Positions 12,297 through 22,730 of a stretch of 64,000 bases of DNA are shown one piece after another. The translations under genes were made by a program, and so were the position numbers. The notes under the pieces were generated by a model. The model saw nothing but the letters and a program-made list of their open reading frames with translations, did no database searches and was not told the origin of the DNA. Position 1 is the stretch's first letter. The number at the start of each line of letters is the position of its first letter. The DNA is from Armillaria gallica (Eukaryota > Basidiomycota > Agaricomycetes > Agaricales > Physalacriaceae). The stretch lies in assembly GCA_037576215.1 (NCBI GenBank), contig JBANDB010000007.1, positions 2,139,001 through 2,203,000 on the forward strand, in the 5' to 3' direction.

Positions 12297-13951
12297 TAGC
12301 CCGGACTGGTAACGTGCATGAGAGTTGACTCCAATGAGCAGTCTGACATCCACTTACCTCCTGCGGCGGCGTGTCTCCCGCCTCATTAACACGCATCAAA
12401 CATCTGCTCTCGGATCCGAAGATTCTGTGGCCACGTCGACGAAACCACTTTGTGACCAAAAGGTGTCCCAACTCGTTCGTGATGAAATATCTGTGGCTTC
12501 ATAACTCGTTCTGTCACCAGGACTTGCGATGCCATATGTGGCCGCCATTTCGAAGGTCGACGTAGAGTCTCTTGGTAGGATGGTGTAACGATGAGCATCG
12601 GGAGAATCGCGGGATATAGTGAACGCATCACCGTCGAAAGAAGTGATGAATGAGGCTTCGTCAAGCGTGTGTGTAATCTCTGCGCCGTGACCATCGACGC
12701 CAGTGCTGATCGAAGTTGTGTGATTGGCAGGAGCGTTCCAGTTTCCAACAAACGGTGCGCTGAACGAGGACGAACCATCGTTCCACGGATAGTCTATGAA
12801 CACACCCAACTGGCCGTCAATCAGCAGCACGGATTCGATCCTGATCCCGACGGTGTCTCGTTCCTGTGCGCATGTCGTTATTACAGCAATCGGCTCCCCT
12901 CCAAAAGAGAACCTGCTTGTAATTGTACCTGTCCAGAGGTCGAGTTCCTGGTGAATACCCGTCAAGCTACTCTCTGTCACGTTGAGGACCTCTCCTTCTA
13001 CCGACCGGAACACCAACCCCACCCGTCCCAGATTAACACGGTTGGGATTCGTGGTGAGCCACTGCTCAATCACCTCGTCACTGCCCCCAAAGTCATACTC
13101 GACAAGCCGGCCGTGGTTATACCAACTTGCACCGTGATAGTCATTCACGTCGTCCATCGTCTTGCCCTGGGGTAAAGTGTCGTTTTTCCACCCCCACGAA
13201 GACATGATGGCGAATGGCTGGAACGTTTGGAGGCCTGTGACATCAGCCCCGAAAGCAAAGTTTCCATTGCCTACTTGCATCGGCATAGTGAGACTGGATG
13301 CATTGCGGGTGGGATTGTACCGGGACACTAACGTGTGCCGGTCGATTGCTGCTAGTGTTTGGGTCGACAAGAGGAGTAGAAGGAGGGAGAGCATTAGGTT
13401 TCTGATTTGTACTTCGAAGGAATAGCAGGAGGAAGAAGAACATGCACAAATCCCCGAGAATGACGCCTGAACGTTAACAATGATTCGACTCCGTTGCTGA
13501 TTTTCAAATTTATCGTGTCCTGTTCGTCGCTTTCGGACTCGCTTTCGGACATGTGCTCGGGTGCTGAGCCCAGCGTGCTTCGCCAAAGTGAAATGCTGTG
13601 CATTTTTTTGGGCGGTCAGGTGGGACAAGCCACAGCCCGAGTCTCAGTAATGATTGAATCATCGACCGTATGACGGCGGTAGAATTTGCACCTCTTAGTT
13701 GACATATGGATTACTGAAGTATCTTTCAAAGAGTCCCTTGTCCTGGTGAAGACTCCAGACTCCAGACCGTAGCCTATCGCCAACATCCAGGAATACAGAA
13801 GATGCAGGAATGGTATTCATGCAAGATTGGAGTTCCTCGTGAAGTAGGACATGGGTACTTCATTTCGCATTCAACAGAAACACTACAGAAATCAGCTAAC
13901 TATATCAATGATCAAATTTTAACATACACCTCAGTCATGAAGATGTGACCC

Positions 13952-14570
13952 AAAGAATTCCGCTATTTGTACTTATTGGTACTCGTGGAAGACATTGTAC
14001 AACTCAGCCGAGGACAACATTGATCGCTTGTACGTCCACTCCACTGTCGTATAATCGACGTGCTATATACCGAACCTACAGCTATGCTAAGAGAAATTCG
14101 GAGAAAAGTGCACGTTAGTAGCAGAAGGATGGGATGTGACCTAGTCGCAATAACTCGCCGTTCATTGAAAGTATACCTGAAGCATATGAGTTGAATGTAG
14201 CGTAAGAAGATTATGAACACGAATCAAATTTTAACAGGTGTATTGTATGCCTTGAATACCGTCTTGGCATAGCTGAGGGTCGTCAAAGCACAAGAAATGC
14301 CGCGTTCTAGGCTCTACGAGATGGTCGACTATTTGTGGTGATCGGTGATGAGAAATTCCCATAGTAAGTTTGAAGGACGAGAGACTGTCTCAATGGACTA
14401 TGTCATTGGTGGTACAATGACTGCAGCGAAAATGGACAAGATTACTTAATGATACTGTCAGGATGAAAATGCACCATCGGAATAGTGAGCAATGCCAATG
14501 CCAGCCATATTAATAGGAGGATCGGTGGCACCAAATGGATAGATCCTGGGCCAGGAGATTCTATGGAACA
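13952..14570 (-). pseudogene. GH1 copy C, internally deleted relic
   Basis: Scattered pieces of the GH1 gene lie in order on the minus strand: ISWPRIYPFGATDPP (14,510-14,560), a damaged HWDTPLALQ exon (about 14,370-14,400), the YAKT...YNG exon, the FNE exon reading FNERRVIATRSHP (14,110-14,190), and the YTTVEWTYKRS end exons (13,965-14,090). Exons for the signal peptide, the N-terminal FKFG region, exon 5 and the whole nucleophile region are missing. The relic sits between the two six-hairpin genes at the same relative place as GH1 B, so it marks a second copy of the composite unit. Confidence 0.75.
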
Positions 14571-15574
14571 CGCATACTCCAAATTCCTTGATGACCGTGA
14601 CTTGCCAGTCGTTCTCGTTCTCGAACTGCCATCTGCTCTCCCGGCAAATTATCCGGGCGATTCTCAGCTCTCGAGTTGCCAAAGCGGATGTCAATGCAGG
14701 AAAGTCGTCGGAATTCCTTGGCCCAAACCAGAATATGGAGATCTCTTCGACGCTCCTCCAGAGTCGGACATGTAAGGCCACCACAATCCGGCTTGTGGGA
14801 GGGGGAAATTCCGACACTACCAGATACACAAGGGAAATCGCTGAAGGAGGCCTAGGAACCGCTGCAGTACACCAGAATGACCCCACGCTGTTGAGCGCGT
14901 GTCTAAGAGGTTCCTGGACTGCCGACTGCTGTGTACTCGCTCGGCATATTATTCTGGAACCATGATCGCCAAACAGAAGATGCAGGAATGAGCCTTAGGT
15001 GCTGCATCGGAAACAGGAACTAGGACATCGTAGTCTACTCAAAGTTCCCCTAGCAAAAATTAGTCATGTATGAGTGAGACCACCATCTGTGGCGTATGAG
15101 AGAAAGAGATCTAAGTTCGTGTCCAAAAACATCGCGTTTTGGTTGTCAGTGAGTCCATCGCGGTGATGTCGAGGACTCGGATGTGGTAGTCGGAGGTGAA
15201 TTCCAGAAAAGGAATGTTTGGCAATGATGACGCGTTGTTTGGCGGTTCTCTCAGGCTATTTGTCGCCATCCCCCTTCGTCGTCTTCTTCTTTACTCTCCT
15301 TCACCCTTGATTTAAGCTGTGTCATGACTCCGCCTCATATTTATCCATTCTCTGCTGGGCTCTCTGACAATTTATTCTCGAAGCTTTCCCTCGCTGGAAT
15401 ATTTGCTATTGGTTGGGGCTTAACGTCTAAACTCAACCAAAAGTCCGTCGGCTGAGGTTGATACAGAAGCGATGTGTTCGTCAACGAAGCCGTGATGATG
15501 ATTTAAAACTTGAAAAGTGCTGCCATTATTGTGGACTACGAGCTTCTCCAGTAAAAGATACAAAAAGCTGTTGA
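14571..15574. repeat. Duplicated flanks between GH1 relic C and six-hairpin B
   Basis: The 14,578-14,850 part resembles 18,395-18,840, sharing TACTCCAAATTCCT and CTCCTCCAGAGTC.GACATGTAAGGC. The 14,860-15,010 part resembles the GH1 upstream flank at 7,870-8,370. The 15,250-15,574 part resembles 9,440-9,783, the 3' flank of six-hairpin A. No gene is called here. Confidence 0.55.
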
Positions 15575-17909
15575 TTACAACGCTTTACTCAAACCTTCAT
15601 GGCGAACGACCCAGCCGTCCTTCGGAAATCCTGGCGCTTTCCCTTCGCTACCGTCCCACCCACTTGCCATCATCGCGACAGCATACAAGAGCCCACCTGA
15701 GCCAGGAAAATATGGGGGAGGTATACGTACGTGTGTCAATGGCATTCCAACGTCGTCAAAATTGAAAAGGGGGTCTAACAGCCACTCAACGGCCTGCTCA
15801 ATATCCCCATTCCGTGCTGACGACATCGCAAGCATCGGGAAATCCCACCTGTAAGCCCTTCAGTTACCAAGAAAAAATGAATGTAGACTCAGCGCACCCC
15901 AGAAGTTCGTCGCATTCCAATTCTCTCTCACCTTCTCAGCCGTTGCTTTCGCAATCGTGAGATTCAATCCTTCTGTCTCCGGAAGCCATCCATACAGTCC
16001 CACTAACGCGGGGTGATCGTTAGTATACTTTGGATCCGTCCAAAAGTCGTTTTCAAGGGTTTCGTACACCTTGTACGTGCCGTTATTGACAGGAAGTGCT
16101 GCCAGATTCTCTTTGACTACCGTCCAATTCTTTGGGACCTCTGCGCCGAGTTTCTCCATCCATTCCTGCGCGAAGCCCAACCCCAAACGCCAATACGCCA
16201 ACTCGAACGTGGGATTCACAGTTACATTGGGACTGGTGTCTTCGCTGACGACGTACATGGGTGGTCCAAGGTCATACACGCCTGTGGATTCGTTGTACCA
16301 CGCAAACGCAGCCATCCAGTCGGCCGTTTCATGAACCACATCCTCCCACTTACGCAGCGTCTCTATTGTTGGTGATGCCCGATACTCATACTGAGCAAAT
16401 ACGAGCGGGTGCGGCTGTTGCCAGATCAGGAGATTGTTTATCTCGCCTGGAGATGAACGACCTGAAGGATCGGTCATCTTTGGCCACCGTGCACCGGAGG
16501 GCCAGTGTTGCTGCTCCTGAGACCTGGCTATTGAGGATGGCAGGAACTTGTCATAGGTACTGATAGACCGGTTGAGCAGGTCCCAGTTATTCCAGAGAGC
16601 CCAATGCGCCGAGTGCCAAAAGTACATCTCCATGTGGAACTTGCTATATTATCCCGGTAGTGGAATCAGCTGAGCGATGTATATGCAACATATATCGAAG
16701 ATCCTTACCCGTACTGTAAAAAGATTTGTGAGTCCTTTTTTGTAGAACGGTGCAAAGCCACTCACCCAGCCATTATTCACTAGCCCGGACTGGCAACATG
16801 CATGAGAGTTGACTTCAATACGCAGTCCGAAATCCACTTACCTCCTGCGGCGGCGTGTCTCCCGCCTCATTGACCCTCATCAAATATCGCGACAGAATAA
16901 TCCTTCTTTGCAGTTCATCTGCTCTTGGGTCGGAAGATTCGGTAAACACGTCGACGAAACCACTTTGTGACCAAAAGGCGTCCCAAGTCGTTCGTGATGA
17001 AACGTCAGTGGCTTCATAACTCGTCCTGTCACCAGGACTTGCGATGCCATATGTGACTGCCATTTGGAAGGTCGACGTAGAGTCTCGTGGTAGGATGGTG
17101 TAACGATGAGCATCGGGAGAATCGCGGGATATGGTGAAAGCATCACCGTCGAAAGAAGTGACAAAGGAGGCTTCGTCGAGCGTGTGGGTAATATCTGCGT
17201 TGTGGTCATCCACATCAGTACTGATCGACGTTGTGTGATTGGCAGGAGCGTTCCAGTTCCCGACGAACGGCCCGCTGAACATGGCCGAACCATCGTTCCA
17301 CGGATAGTCTACGAACACGCCCAACTGGCCGTCACGCAACAGCGCGGACCCGATGCTTATCCCAACGGTGTCTCGTCCCTGTGCACATGTCGTTGTCACA
17401 GTAATCGGCTCCCCTCGAAAAGAGAACCTGCTTGTAACTGTTCCTGTCCAGAGGTCGAGTTCCTGGTGAATATCCGTCAAATTACTCTCCGTCACGTTGA
17501 GCACCTCTCCTTCTACCGACCGGAACACTAGTCCCACCCGTCCTAGATTAACACGGTTGGGATTCGCGGTGAGCCATTGCTCAATCAGCTCATCAGCACC
17601 ACCAAAGTCATACTCAACAAGCCGACCGTGGTTGTACCAGCTTGCACCATGATAGTCATCCAAGTCCTCCATTGTCTTGCCTTGGGGTAAACTGTCGTTT
17701 TTCCACCCCCACGAAGACATGATGGCGAAAGGCTGGAATGTTTGGAGGCCTGTGACATCAGCGCCGAAAGCAAAGTTTCCATTGCCTACTTGCATCGGTG
17801 TGGAGAGGCTGGATGCATTGCGGGTGGGATTGTATCGGGACACTAACGTGTGCCGGTCGATTGCTGCTAGTGTTTGGTGTGACAAGAGGAGTAGAATGAG
17901 AGAGAGCAT
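15575..17909 (-). pseudogene. Six-hairpin glycosidase-like gene, copy B (nearly intact; 1-nt frame problem at last intron)
   Basis: Exon 1 (17,909-16,842) encodes signal peptide MLSLILLLLSHQTLAA and the N-terminal domain. Exon 2 (16,789-16,766) is 24 nt, SGLVNNGW. Exon 3 (16,713-16,709) is only 5 nt, TACGG. Exon 4 (16,643-15,898) starts KFHMEMYFWHSAHWALWNNW. Exon 5 (15,848-15,575) contains FPMLAMSSARNGD. Phases agree through exon 4. At the last intron this copy has four G before TGCG where copy A has five, so the GT donor leaves exon 5 out of frame by one. The last 90 or so residues would be lost unless another donor is used or the base is a sequence error. The enzyme is probably secreted and acts on oligosaccharides; the specificity is unknown. 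Confidence 0.75.
16709..16713 (-). other. 5-nt micro-exon of six-hairpin B
   Basis: TACGG lies between TTTTTACAG and GTAAGG. It joins ...GGC TGG / TAC GG / C AAG TTC to give NNGW-Y-G-KF in frame. The same bases and splice sites are conserved in copy A near 10,920. Confidence 0.65.
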
Positions 17910-17999
17910 TAGGTTTCTGATCTGTACTTTGAAAGAATAGCAGGAGGAAGAAGAACATGCACAAATTCCTGAGAATGACGCCTGAACGTTAACAACAAT

Positions 18000-18840
18000 T
18001 CGACCTGGCCTTGCTGATATCTAATTTTATCGTGGCTTGTTCGTCGCTTTCGGACTCGCTTTCGGAGATGTGCTCGGACTTCTAACCATTGTGCCGGACT
18101 GACACGATTGTTCGGGTGTCGAGGCCGAGATTCTCACTTTGCCAAAGGACAATTGTGTTCGTTTTCTTTGGACATGGGACCATGGTCCGAGTGATCATCA
18201 TTGGGAATGGCTAGACACCTTCCTCGCCCTTGAGCTCGCAGCGACTGTCGGGGACCTGACGATGCGATGTTAGGCTACTAAAAGAGGCGTAAGGTGAGCG
18301 TAGGGTCGCATAAAAGACCAGAATGATGCGTACAAGACGCGTACACAGCGCTTTTCGACGCACTTTTGTTCGGATGCTCGACCTTGAAGCTTGATACTCC
18401 AAATTCCTCGATAGCTTGTCAATTCATCGCACTCGGACTCGTTCACGGACTGCCGTCGATTGTCCTCGCCTGGCACATTGTTCGGGCCAATGTGTGATTC
18501 TCGGCTCGTGACTCGTCAAAGCGGAAGTGGGTGCAGTTCTTCCGCTTTGAGACGAGTCATGGGTCGGTTAATGATCCTAGGATGAGAGAATGAGTAGGAT
18601 TTTCAGTGTTCGGTAAACATGTGAATTACGCCTGCCTTGTCTCTGTACGGATGATTCCACATCACATCATATCTCAAAGCAAAAGACGTCAATCCAGAAA
18701 AAGCCGTCAGAACACGGATATCTCTTCTGAGACACTCCTCCAGAGTCAGACATGTAAGGCTGCCGCAACTCCCACTAAGCTTCTGAGGGGAAGGGGGACA
18801 CAAACAAACATACAAGGGAAAATGCTGCATGCAAAATATT
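18000..18840 (+). repeat. Duplicated upstream module beside six-hairpin B
   Basis: The segment contains TTCGGACTCGCTTTCGGA at about 18,050, also present beside six-hairpin A at about 13,535. A second part (18,395-18,510) has a plus-strand frame FIALGLVHGLPSIVLAWHIV ending in a stop a few codons later. That frame is the counterpart of the hydrophobic frames at 2,095-2,170 and 8,217-8,310. It points away from the hydrolase gene. Confidence 0.55.
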
Positions 18841-18911
18841 TATAAGCTTACTAAGGAGATTTTCACTAACCAGTTCGAGCGACGAGTCTGTTCGAAGTTC
18901 ATCTTCGAACT

Positions 18912-19311
18912 AGGGTAGCGCACGAAACCTAGGTTTCGATATACTTGGGTTAATTACCGGTAAGTTACCTCCCCTCCCTGAGAGGGATTTTGGTCGAGGT
19001 AACTTGCCAATCATATAACTGCCAGCTAAGTATAAATATTTGTTACAATTCTGTTAATCTTCTTCGTACAAAGTAGAGTTAAATATATGCAATACTTCGA
19101 GATGTATAACAGCTCGAGAGAGAGAGAAAATGTATAAAAACACGAAGATACAAAACCTGAAAAAAAAAACTACAATTGCCGCGCGCTAGTCATGTGGACT
19201 TGCACGTGATTTGTAAGTAACGGTAACTTACCGTAGCAAAACTACACCTCCTCAGAAGGGGTAAGAAACAAACGGTTACTTACCTCCGTGGAGGTTTCGT
19301 GCGCTACCTTA
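18912..19311. mobile_element. 400-bp MITE with 9-bp target duplication
   Basis: The inverted ends begin AGGGTAGCGCACGAAACCT on the left and AAGGTAGCGCACGAAACCT when the right end is read inwards. The 9-mer CTTCGAACT flanks the element on both sides (18,903-18,911 and 19,312-19,320). Inside, GGTAACTTACC/GGTAAGTTACC-type repeats recur near both ends. There is no coding capacity. A 9-bp duplication is typical of Mutator-like (MULE) elements, so a non-autonomous MULE is the likeliest class. Confidence 0.75.
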
Positions 19312-19367
19312 CTTCGAACTTCGGCTGAAATTTGAATCGACTCTTTAATCTTAAGCTGGACAATATT

Positions 19368-19374
19368 AAAAAAA
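19368..19374 (-). terminator. Pol III T-run downstream of tRNA-Gln
   Basis: Seven T residues on the minus strand begin about 20 nt after the tRNA 3' end. This is a standard Pol III terminator. Confidence 0.6.
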
Positions 19375-19393
19375 TTAGGAGAAAATTACTCAA

Positions 19394-19477
19394 AGGCACT
19401 ACCAGGGTTCGAACCTGGGTTATGGGAACTTACAATTCCTATCAGAATCCCATGTGCTGCCACTACACCATAGCGCC
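19394..19477 (-). tRNA. tRNA-Gln(CTG) with a 13-nt intron
   Basis: The cloverleaf folds fully. The acceptor arm is GGCGCTA with TAGTGCC (one G-U). The D stem is GTGT/GCAC with an AGTGGCA loop. The anticodon stem is TGGGA/TCCCA. The T arm is CCAGG-TTCGAAC-CCTGG. The anticodon loop reads TTCTGA, then 13 extra nt, then T, placing the intron one base after the anticodon as in eukaryotic nuclear tRNAs. The anticodon CTG decodes CAG. The mature length is 71 nt with the discriminator. Confidence 0.9.
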
Positions 19478-19479
19478 CC

Positions 19480-20960
19480 GATTGCATATCCGTGATTTCT
19501 ATTTCCCGATTCACTAGGCTGGAAAGTAAGTGCTTACCCATCCGCGCATCGGCCTCTACTATGAATGTCCTCTGAGAAGTAAGGTTTGAGTAAGGCTCGC
19601 TCGCCAAAGAACTGGTGGCCCTGAAAACGTTGAATGAACTGTATGGCTAGAAGGATCGCTTGTTCAATTGAAGATTATGCGACGACGAGTACCAGAAATT
19701 GGCTAAGGACCGGCGGAACCTGTGTATATGGTATGTGCACGACCGCAATCGGCCCACAAGCTGAGAGAGAGATAAATTCGAAAACACCAGGGCTCCCCAA
19801 TAGTTGTATTCGGCTTGTCTACCATTGGGTGTGAACAAAGCACGTGTGCACTTTGCAAATGAGAGATGGACTACTCACCGGCACCGCTATATGAAAAGCG
19901 CCTTTCACTCCTAGTCAAAGCATGCGTGATTTGAAAAGTATTTCGCCCTATGGCGGTTTCGTCAGGATTCGAGCTAGGCATCTGTGTACGCTGCAAATAG
20001 TAGCTGCGCGCGCCAACTAGGATGGACAGTTCTCATAGACGTGGTTCTTGTTCGAGGCAAGTAGTACGACCATTGCCTTTGCAATCTTGACCAGTACGGG
20101 ACAGAAGGGTACCCTGCTACTGTGACTTGACAGGGCTTCCACCACGACGAAAAGGGACCTCTCGTTCTGTCACGCGTCCCCCAAGATCTTCCATCCGCGC
20201 TCCGAGTCGTCATCGATAGCAATGATAAATGCTTCCTTGACTGTAGGCCAGAAATCCATACAGGAGGCTTCCCGAATACGTATTACGGCTTCTTCTCATA
20301 AACATTGGGGGAAGCAACAATAGTGTGTTGGTGTTGGTGGAATGGCAAGTGGGAGGAACCTGGGCTCGGTTGTCCCGGTCCGGGCCTAGGTGATCACAAA
20401 GCGTGTGCCTTAGTAAGCATTCCAAGCAGGTGACCGTGTCGAGGTCGAGCCACGTTGAGCCGGGGTTCAGAATGTTCGTAGTCCGACTACTATAAGTATC
20501 CTCTCTCACAATTGCCCAGAGAAGCGACTTTTTGATCTACGCTCGCCGCTTGGCGACCCATTCCCCAAGAACATCATCGTAAAAGGGTCGACACTCAAGC
20601 TCAAGACTAGTATGACCAATGGGAATAGGCTTTCAAAGTTCCCGAACTTCGAAGCTTGCCAACTGTTTCGCATTCCGTAGTTTGTGTTTCCTGTCTGTTC
20701 CCATAGCCGACTACATGGCCAGATTTTCACCTGTAACTGTAACAGTGACAAGGACAGCGGCCATACGTTGAATGTATGTATCAGTGGTAATTTGCTTCCT
20801 ATGTGGAATTTCAAGCCTTAAGTTCAATGTTCATTTATTGGTTAGGTGCGATCCGGCGGTGTGGCTTCTTTTCCACGAACTTGGACCGGTAATCAGTAAT
20901 CACTGCCAGAAAGTCAGCAGATGGCGTCGCGTGTTCAATTTTAACCATCCTTTGTTTGTC
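19480..20960. other. Intergenic; no gene recognised
   Basis: Minus-strand open frames of 80-100 codons exist at 19,974-20,814, but they have no domain and no convincing splice pattern. Confidence 0.35.
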
Positions 20961-20971
20961 TCGTCTACGAC

Positions 20972-21430
20972 GATGAGCATCTCGGACGACTCTCCCCTAC
21001 TCGCGATGGACTAACTACCTTACAGAGCACTATGCGCGATGTCGTTTCTAGTGTCGAAGTGTTTTCCGAGAGAGCATCTTTGCACCAAACTTCTTTATAA
21101 AGAACACCACGCTTTTTTTTCTTGCACAATGACCAACGCGCGCGTACGACCTCGAGGCTTTGCAGGGAAAACGCGTCCCAGCGGAAAGTCAATACGTAAC
21201 TCTCCCTGCATACTTGGTCTCTCCCACTGCAGTTCCGTCCCCACTTCCAGATAATTCCTATGTCAAAAGTGTCGATTTACTACGGTACGACCATGATAAA
21301 CCCGACGCGGAGCCACTTGGCCAAGCCCTTATTTCAAGAATTGAGGGTATATGAAGATATTCGTCGTCATCTCCACCCTAATATCCGTCAATTTTGAAGC
21401 TACATCGCAGACGAGGCCAGTCGCGTCGCT
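20972..21430 (+). pseudogene. Kinase-like protein relic, N-terminal part only
   Basis: A start-like segment reads MSISDDSPLLAMD. It is followed in other frames by DVVSSVEVFSERASLHQ, RVPAESQYVTLPAYLVSP, SYVKSVDLLRYDHDKPDAEP and VYEDIRRHLHPNIRQF. The last motif resembles the HPNI region of the fungal Ser/Thr kinase-like domain. Frames change several times, partly through introns (TTTGCAG|GG) and partly through decay. No catalytic loop (HRD) or DFG motif follows. Related relics occur at 38,290-38,960, 39,440-39,950 and 42,970-43,690. Confidence 0.4.
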
Positions 21431-21759
21431 GATCATCCATAAACGCCAGTATATGCTCGCAATAGTTGTCTGGCAAAAGATTAAATAATGTCGACTGGGA
21501 CATTGTCATGAAAGACTACCAAAGTGCGATTGATCCTCGCAGTTTGGGCGGGTTTCACGTGTGTTAGACTTTTTTCACTGATACGGGCCGACGGTTCACT
21601 GATTTTGGTGACAGAATGACATTAGTTCTGCCAATCTCATAATTAACTTTAATCTCCGTGGTGTTATCATAGACTTTGGCGAGACCACAAGGGCTGCCGA
21701 AACAGAAACTCTGTTCTGGGGCTGTTATGGATTTCATGTATCCGTTGACTTGTTGCATG

Positions 21760-22260
21760 AGTCAACACATGCCCATACTCGGCCTTCTCGGTCTTAACGG
21801 TGACTCACTCGTATTTTCTATTACTTTCTGTTATTTTCTTGATTCTTCGTACTAATACTAGAATATTATGGAACATTGTAGAATAATAATGACTCGAACC
21901 TTCCCTTAGTATATAAACTCGTAGATAAATTGTATTAGAATCTCAATCTAATTTCACTACTCTTCAACGTCCACTTAACTGTGTGATTTAAGCATTTCTG
22001 ATCGGTTACGCCTAGCGCTTGCCAATCAACTGCTTCCCAACTACGCCTAGCGCTTGTTGGAAACCCTGTTAGTTACGCCTAGCGCTTGCTGACGCCCCGT
22101 TAACTACGCCTAGCGCTTGTTAGCACCCATATCGGATCCCTCTTGGTGGTTGGAACTCGGCTTTCGGACATCCTCGCTCACAACTCGGGTTTTGCTTGAG
22201 TATTCATTATCTCGTGTACTACTCTAAATACCCTGATTCTTAACAGGGGCCGAGGGAAAC
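21760..22260 (+). mobile_element. LTR-like segment, possibly a Copia-type solo or truncated LTR
   Basis: The stretch is AT-rich and has a TATATAAACTC promoter-like box at about 21,920. It ends in TTCTTAACA followed by GGGGCCGAG, which resembles an LTR end plus primer-binding site. The start of the LTR is not certain. No gag or pol is visible on either side, and no second LTR was found in the window. Confidence 0.35.
22006..22119 (+). repeat. Four direct copies of the 16-mer YTACGCCTAGCGCTTG
   Basis: Copies start at 22,006, 22,041, 22,073 and 22,104, with a period of 35, 32 and 31 nt. The core contains the palindrome AGCGCT. Copies alternate TT and CT at the first base, and the spacers differ. 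The copies lie downstream of the TATA-like box of the LTR-like segment. Confidence 0.8.
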
Positions 22261-22449
22261 TGGAGTCCCGTTGCTGAAAAGGAGAACGACTACTATAGTC
22301 TGCATCGTGCCGAACTATTCATACTTGAAGGAGGACGAGGACCGAATTGGCAATGATTCACGAAATCCTTTTCTCTTCTAGTGGTATAGCATGAGATGTC
22401 CGTACAAGGAATTAGTGATCAGCTTGGCAAGTCCGAGTCGTCTTTATTC

Positions 22450-22640
22450 TTGCAGGGTATTACCACGATAATCTGGGGACGCCATCGCAGTCTGCAGCCT
22501 TGTTCATGGCCCAGTGCCGAAAAATGTGCCATGCTGTCACAATGGTTAGCCGTCCGAGTCCGAGAGCGAGAGCGATGAACAAGGAAGCACCTTTCGCCAC
22601 ATTTCTCCGAAGGGCCATGTAACCAAAGAATAACATGTGA
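22450..22640 (-). repeat. Divergent upstream module of GH1 copy D
   Basis: On the minus strand a frame reads SLFIALALGLG, continues IVTAWHIFRHW and later stops. This is the counterpart of the hydrophobic frames beside GH1 A, GH1 B and six-hairpin B. As there, it points away from the hydrolase. Confidence 0.55.
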
Positions 22641-22670
22641 CTCTCCATGTATGTGTATACGTCAAGAGGC

Positions 22671-22676
22671 TATATA
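22671..22676 (+). promoter_or_regulatory. TATA box of GH1 copy D
   Basis: TATATA lies 55 bp before the ATG at 22,731. Confidence 0.5.
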
Positions 22677-22730
22677 CAGCGCGACACCTTACGGCTGCTT
22701 CCAGTGTTCTTCGACCCTCTTGCCCCCAAG

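Larger units (their letters stand above)
9784..13394 (-). pseudogene. Six-hairpin glycosidase-like gene, copy A (disrupted)
   Basis: The start is ATG 13,394 with signal peptide MLSLLLLLLSTQTLAA, then IDRHTLVSRYNPTRN and AFGADVTGLQTFQP. Downstream exons read FWHSAHWALWNNWDLLNRS, GLYGWLPETEGLNL, FPMLAMSSARNGD and YFPGSGGLLYAVAMLASG. The stop is at 9,784-9,786. The fold looks like the (alpha/alpha)6 six-hairpin glycosidases (GH65/GH95-like superfamily); I cannot name the CAZy family. Two lesions are visible against copy B. One is a 31-nt deletion at 12,400/12,401 that breaks the frame after SSDPRAD. The other is a 1,304-bp insertion in the 24-nt exon encoding SGLVNNGW. The last splice junction (five G before TGCG) is intact here, unlike in copy B. 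Confidence 0.85.

Noticed and set aside
13394..13628. N-terminal extension of six-hairpin copy A in the same open frame
   Set aside because: The ATG at 13,394 starts a proper signal peptide, matching copy B at 17,909. The extension would hide it.
22647..22730. Upstream start for GH1 copy D
   Set aside because: It contains the TATA box and lacks a signal peptide. The ATG at 22,731 matches copies A and B.
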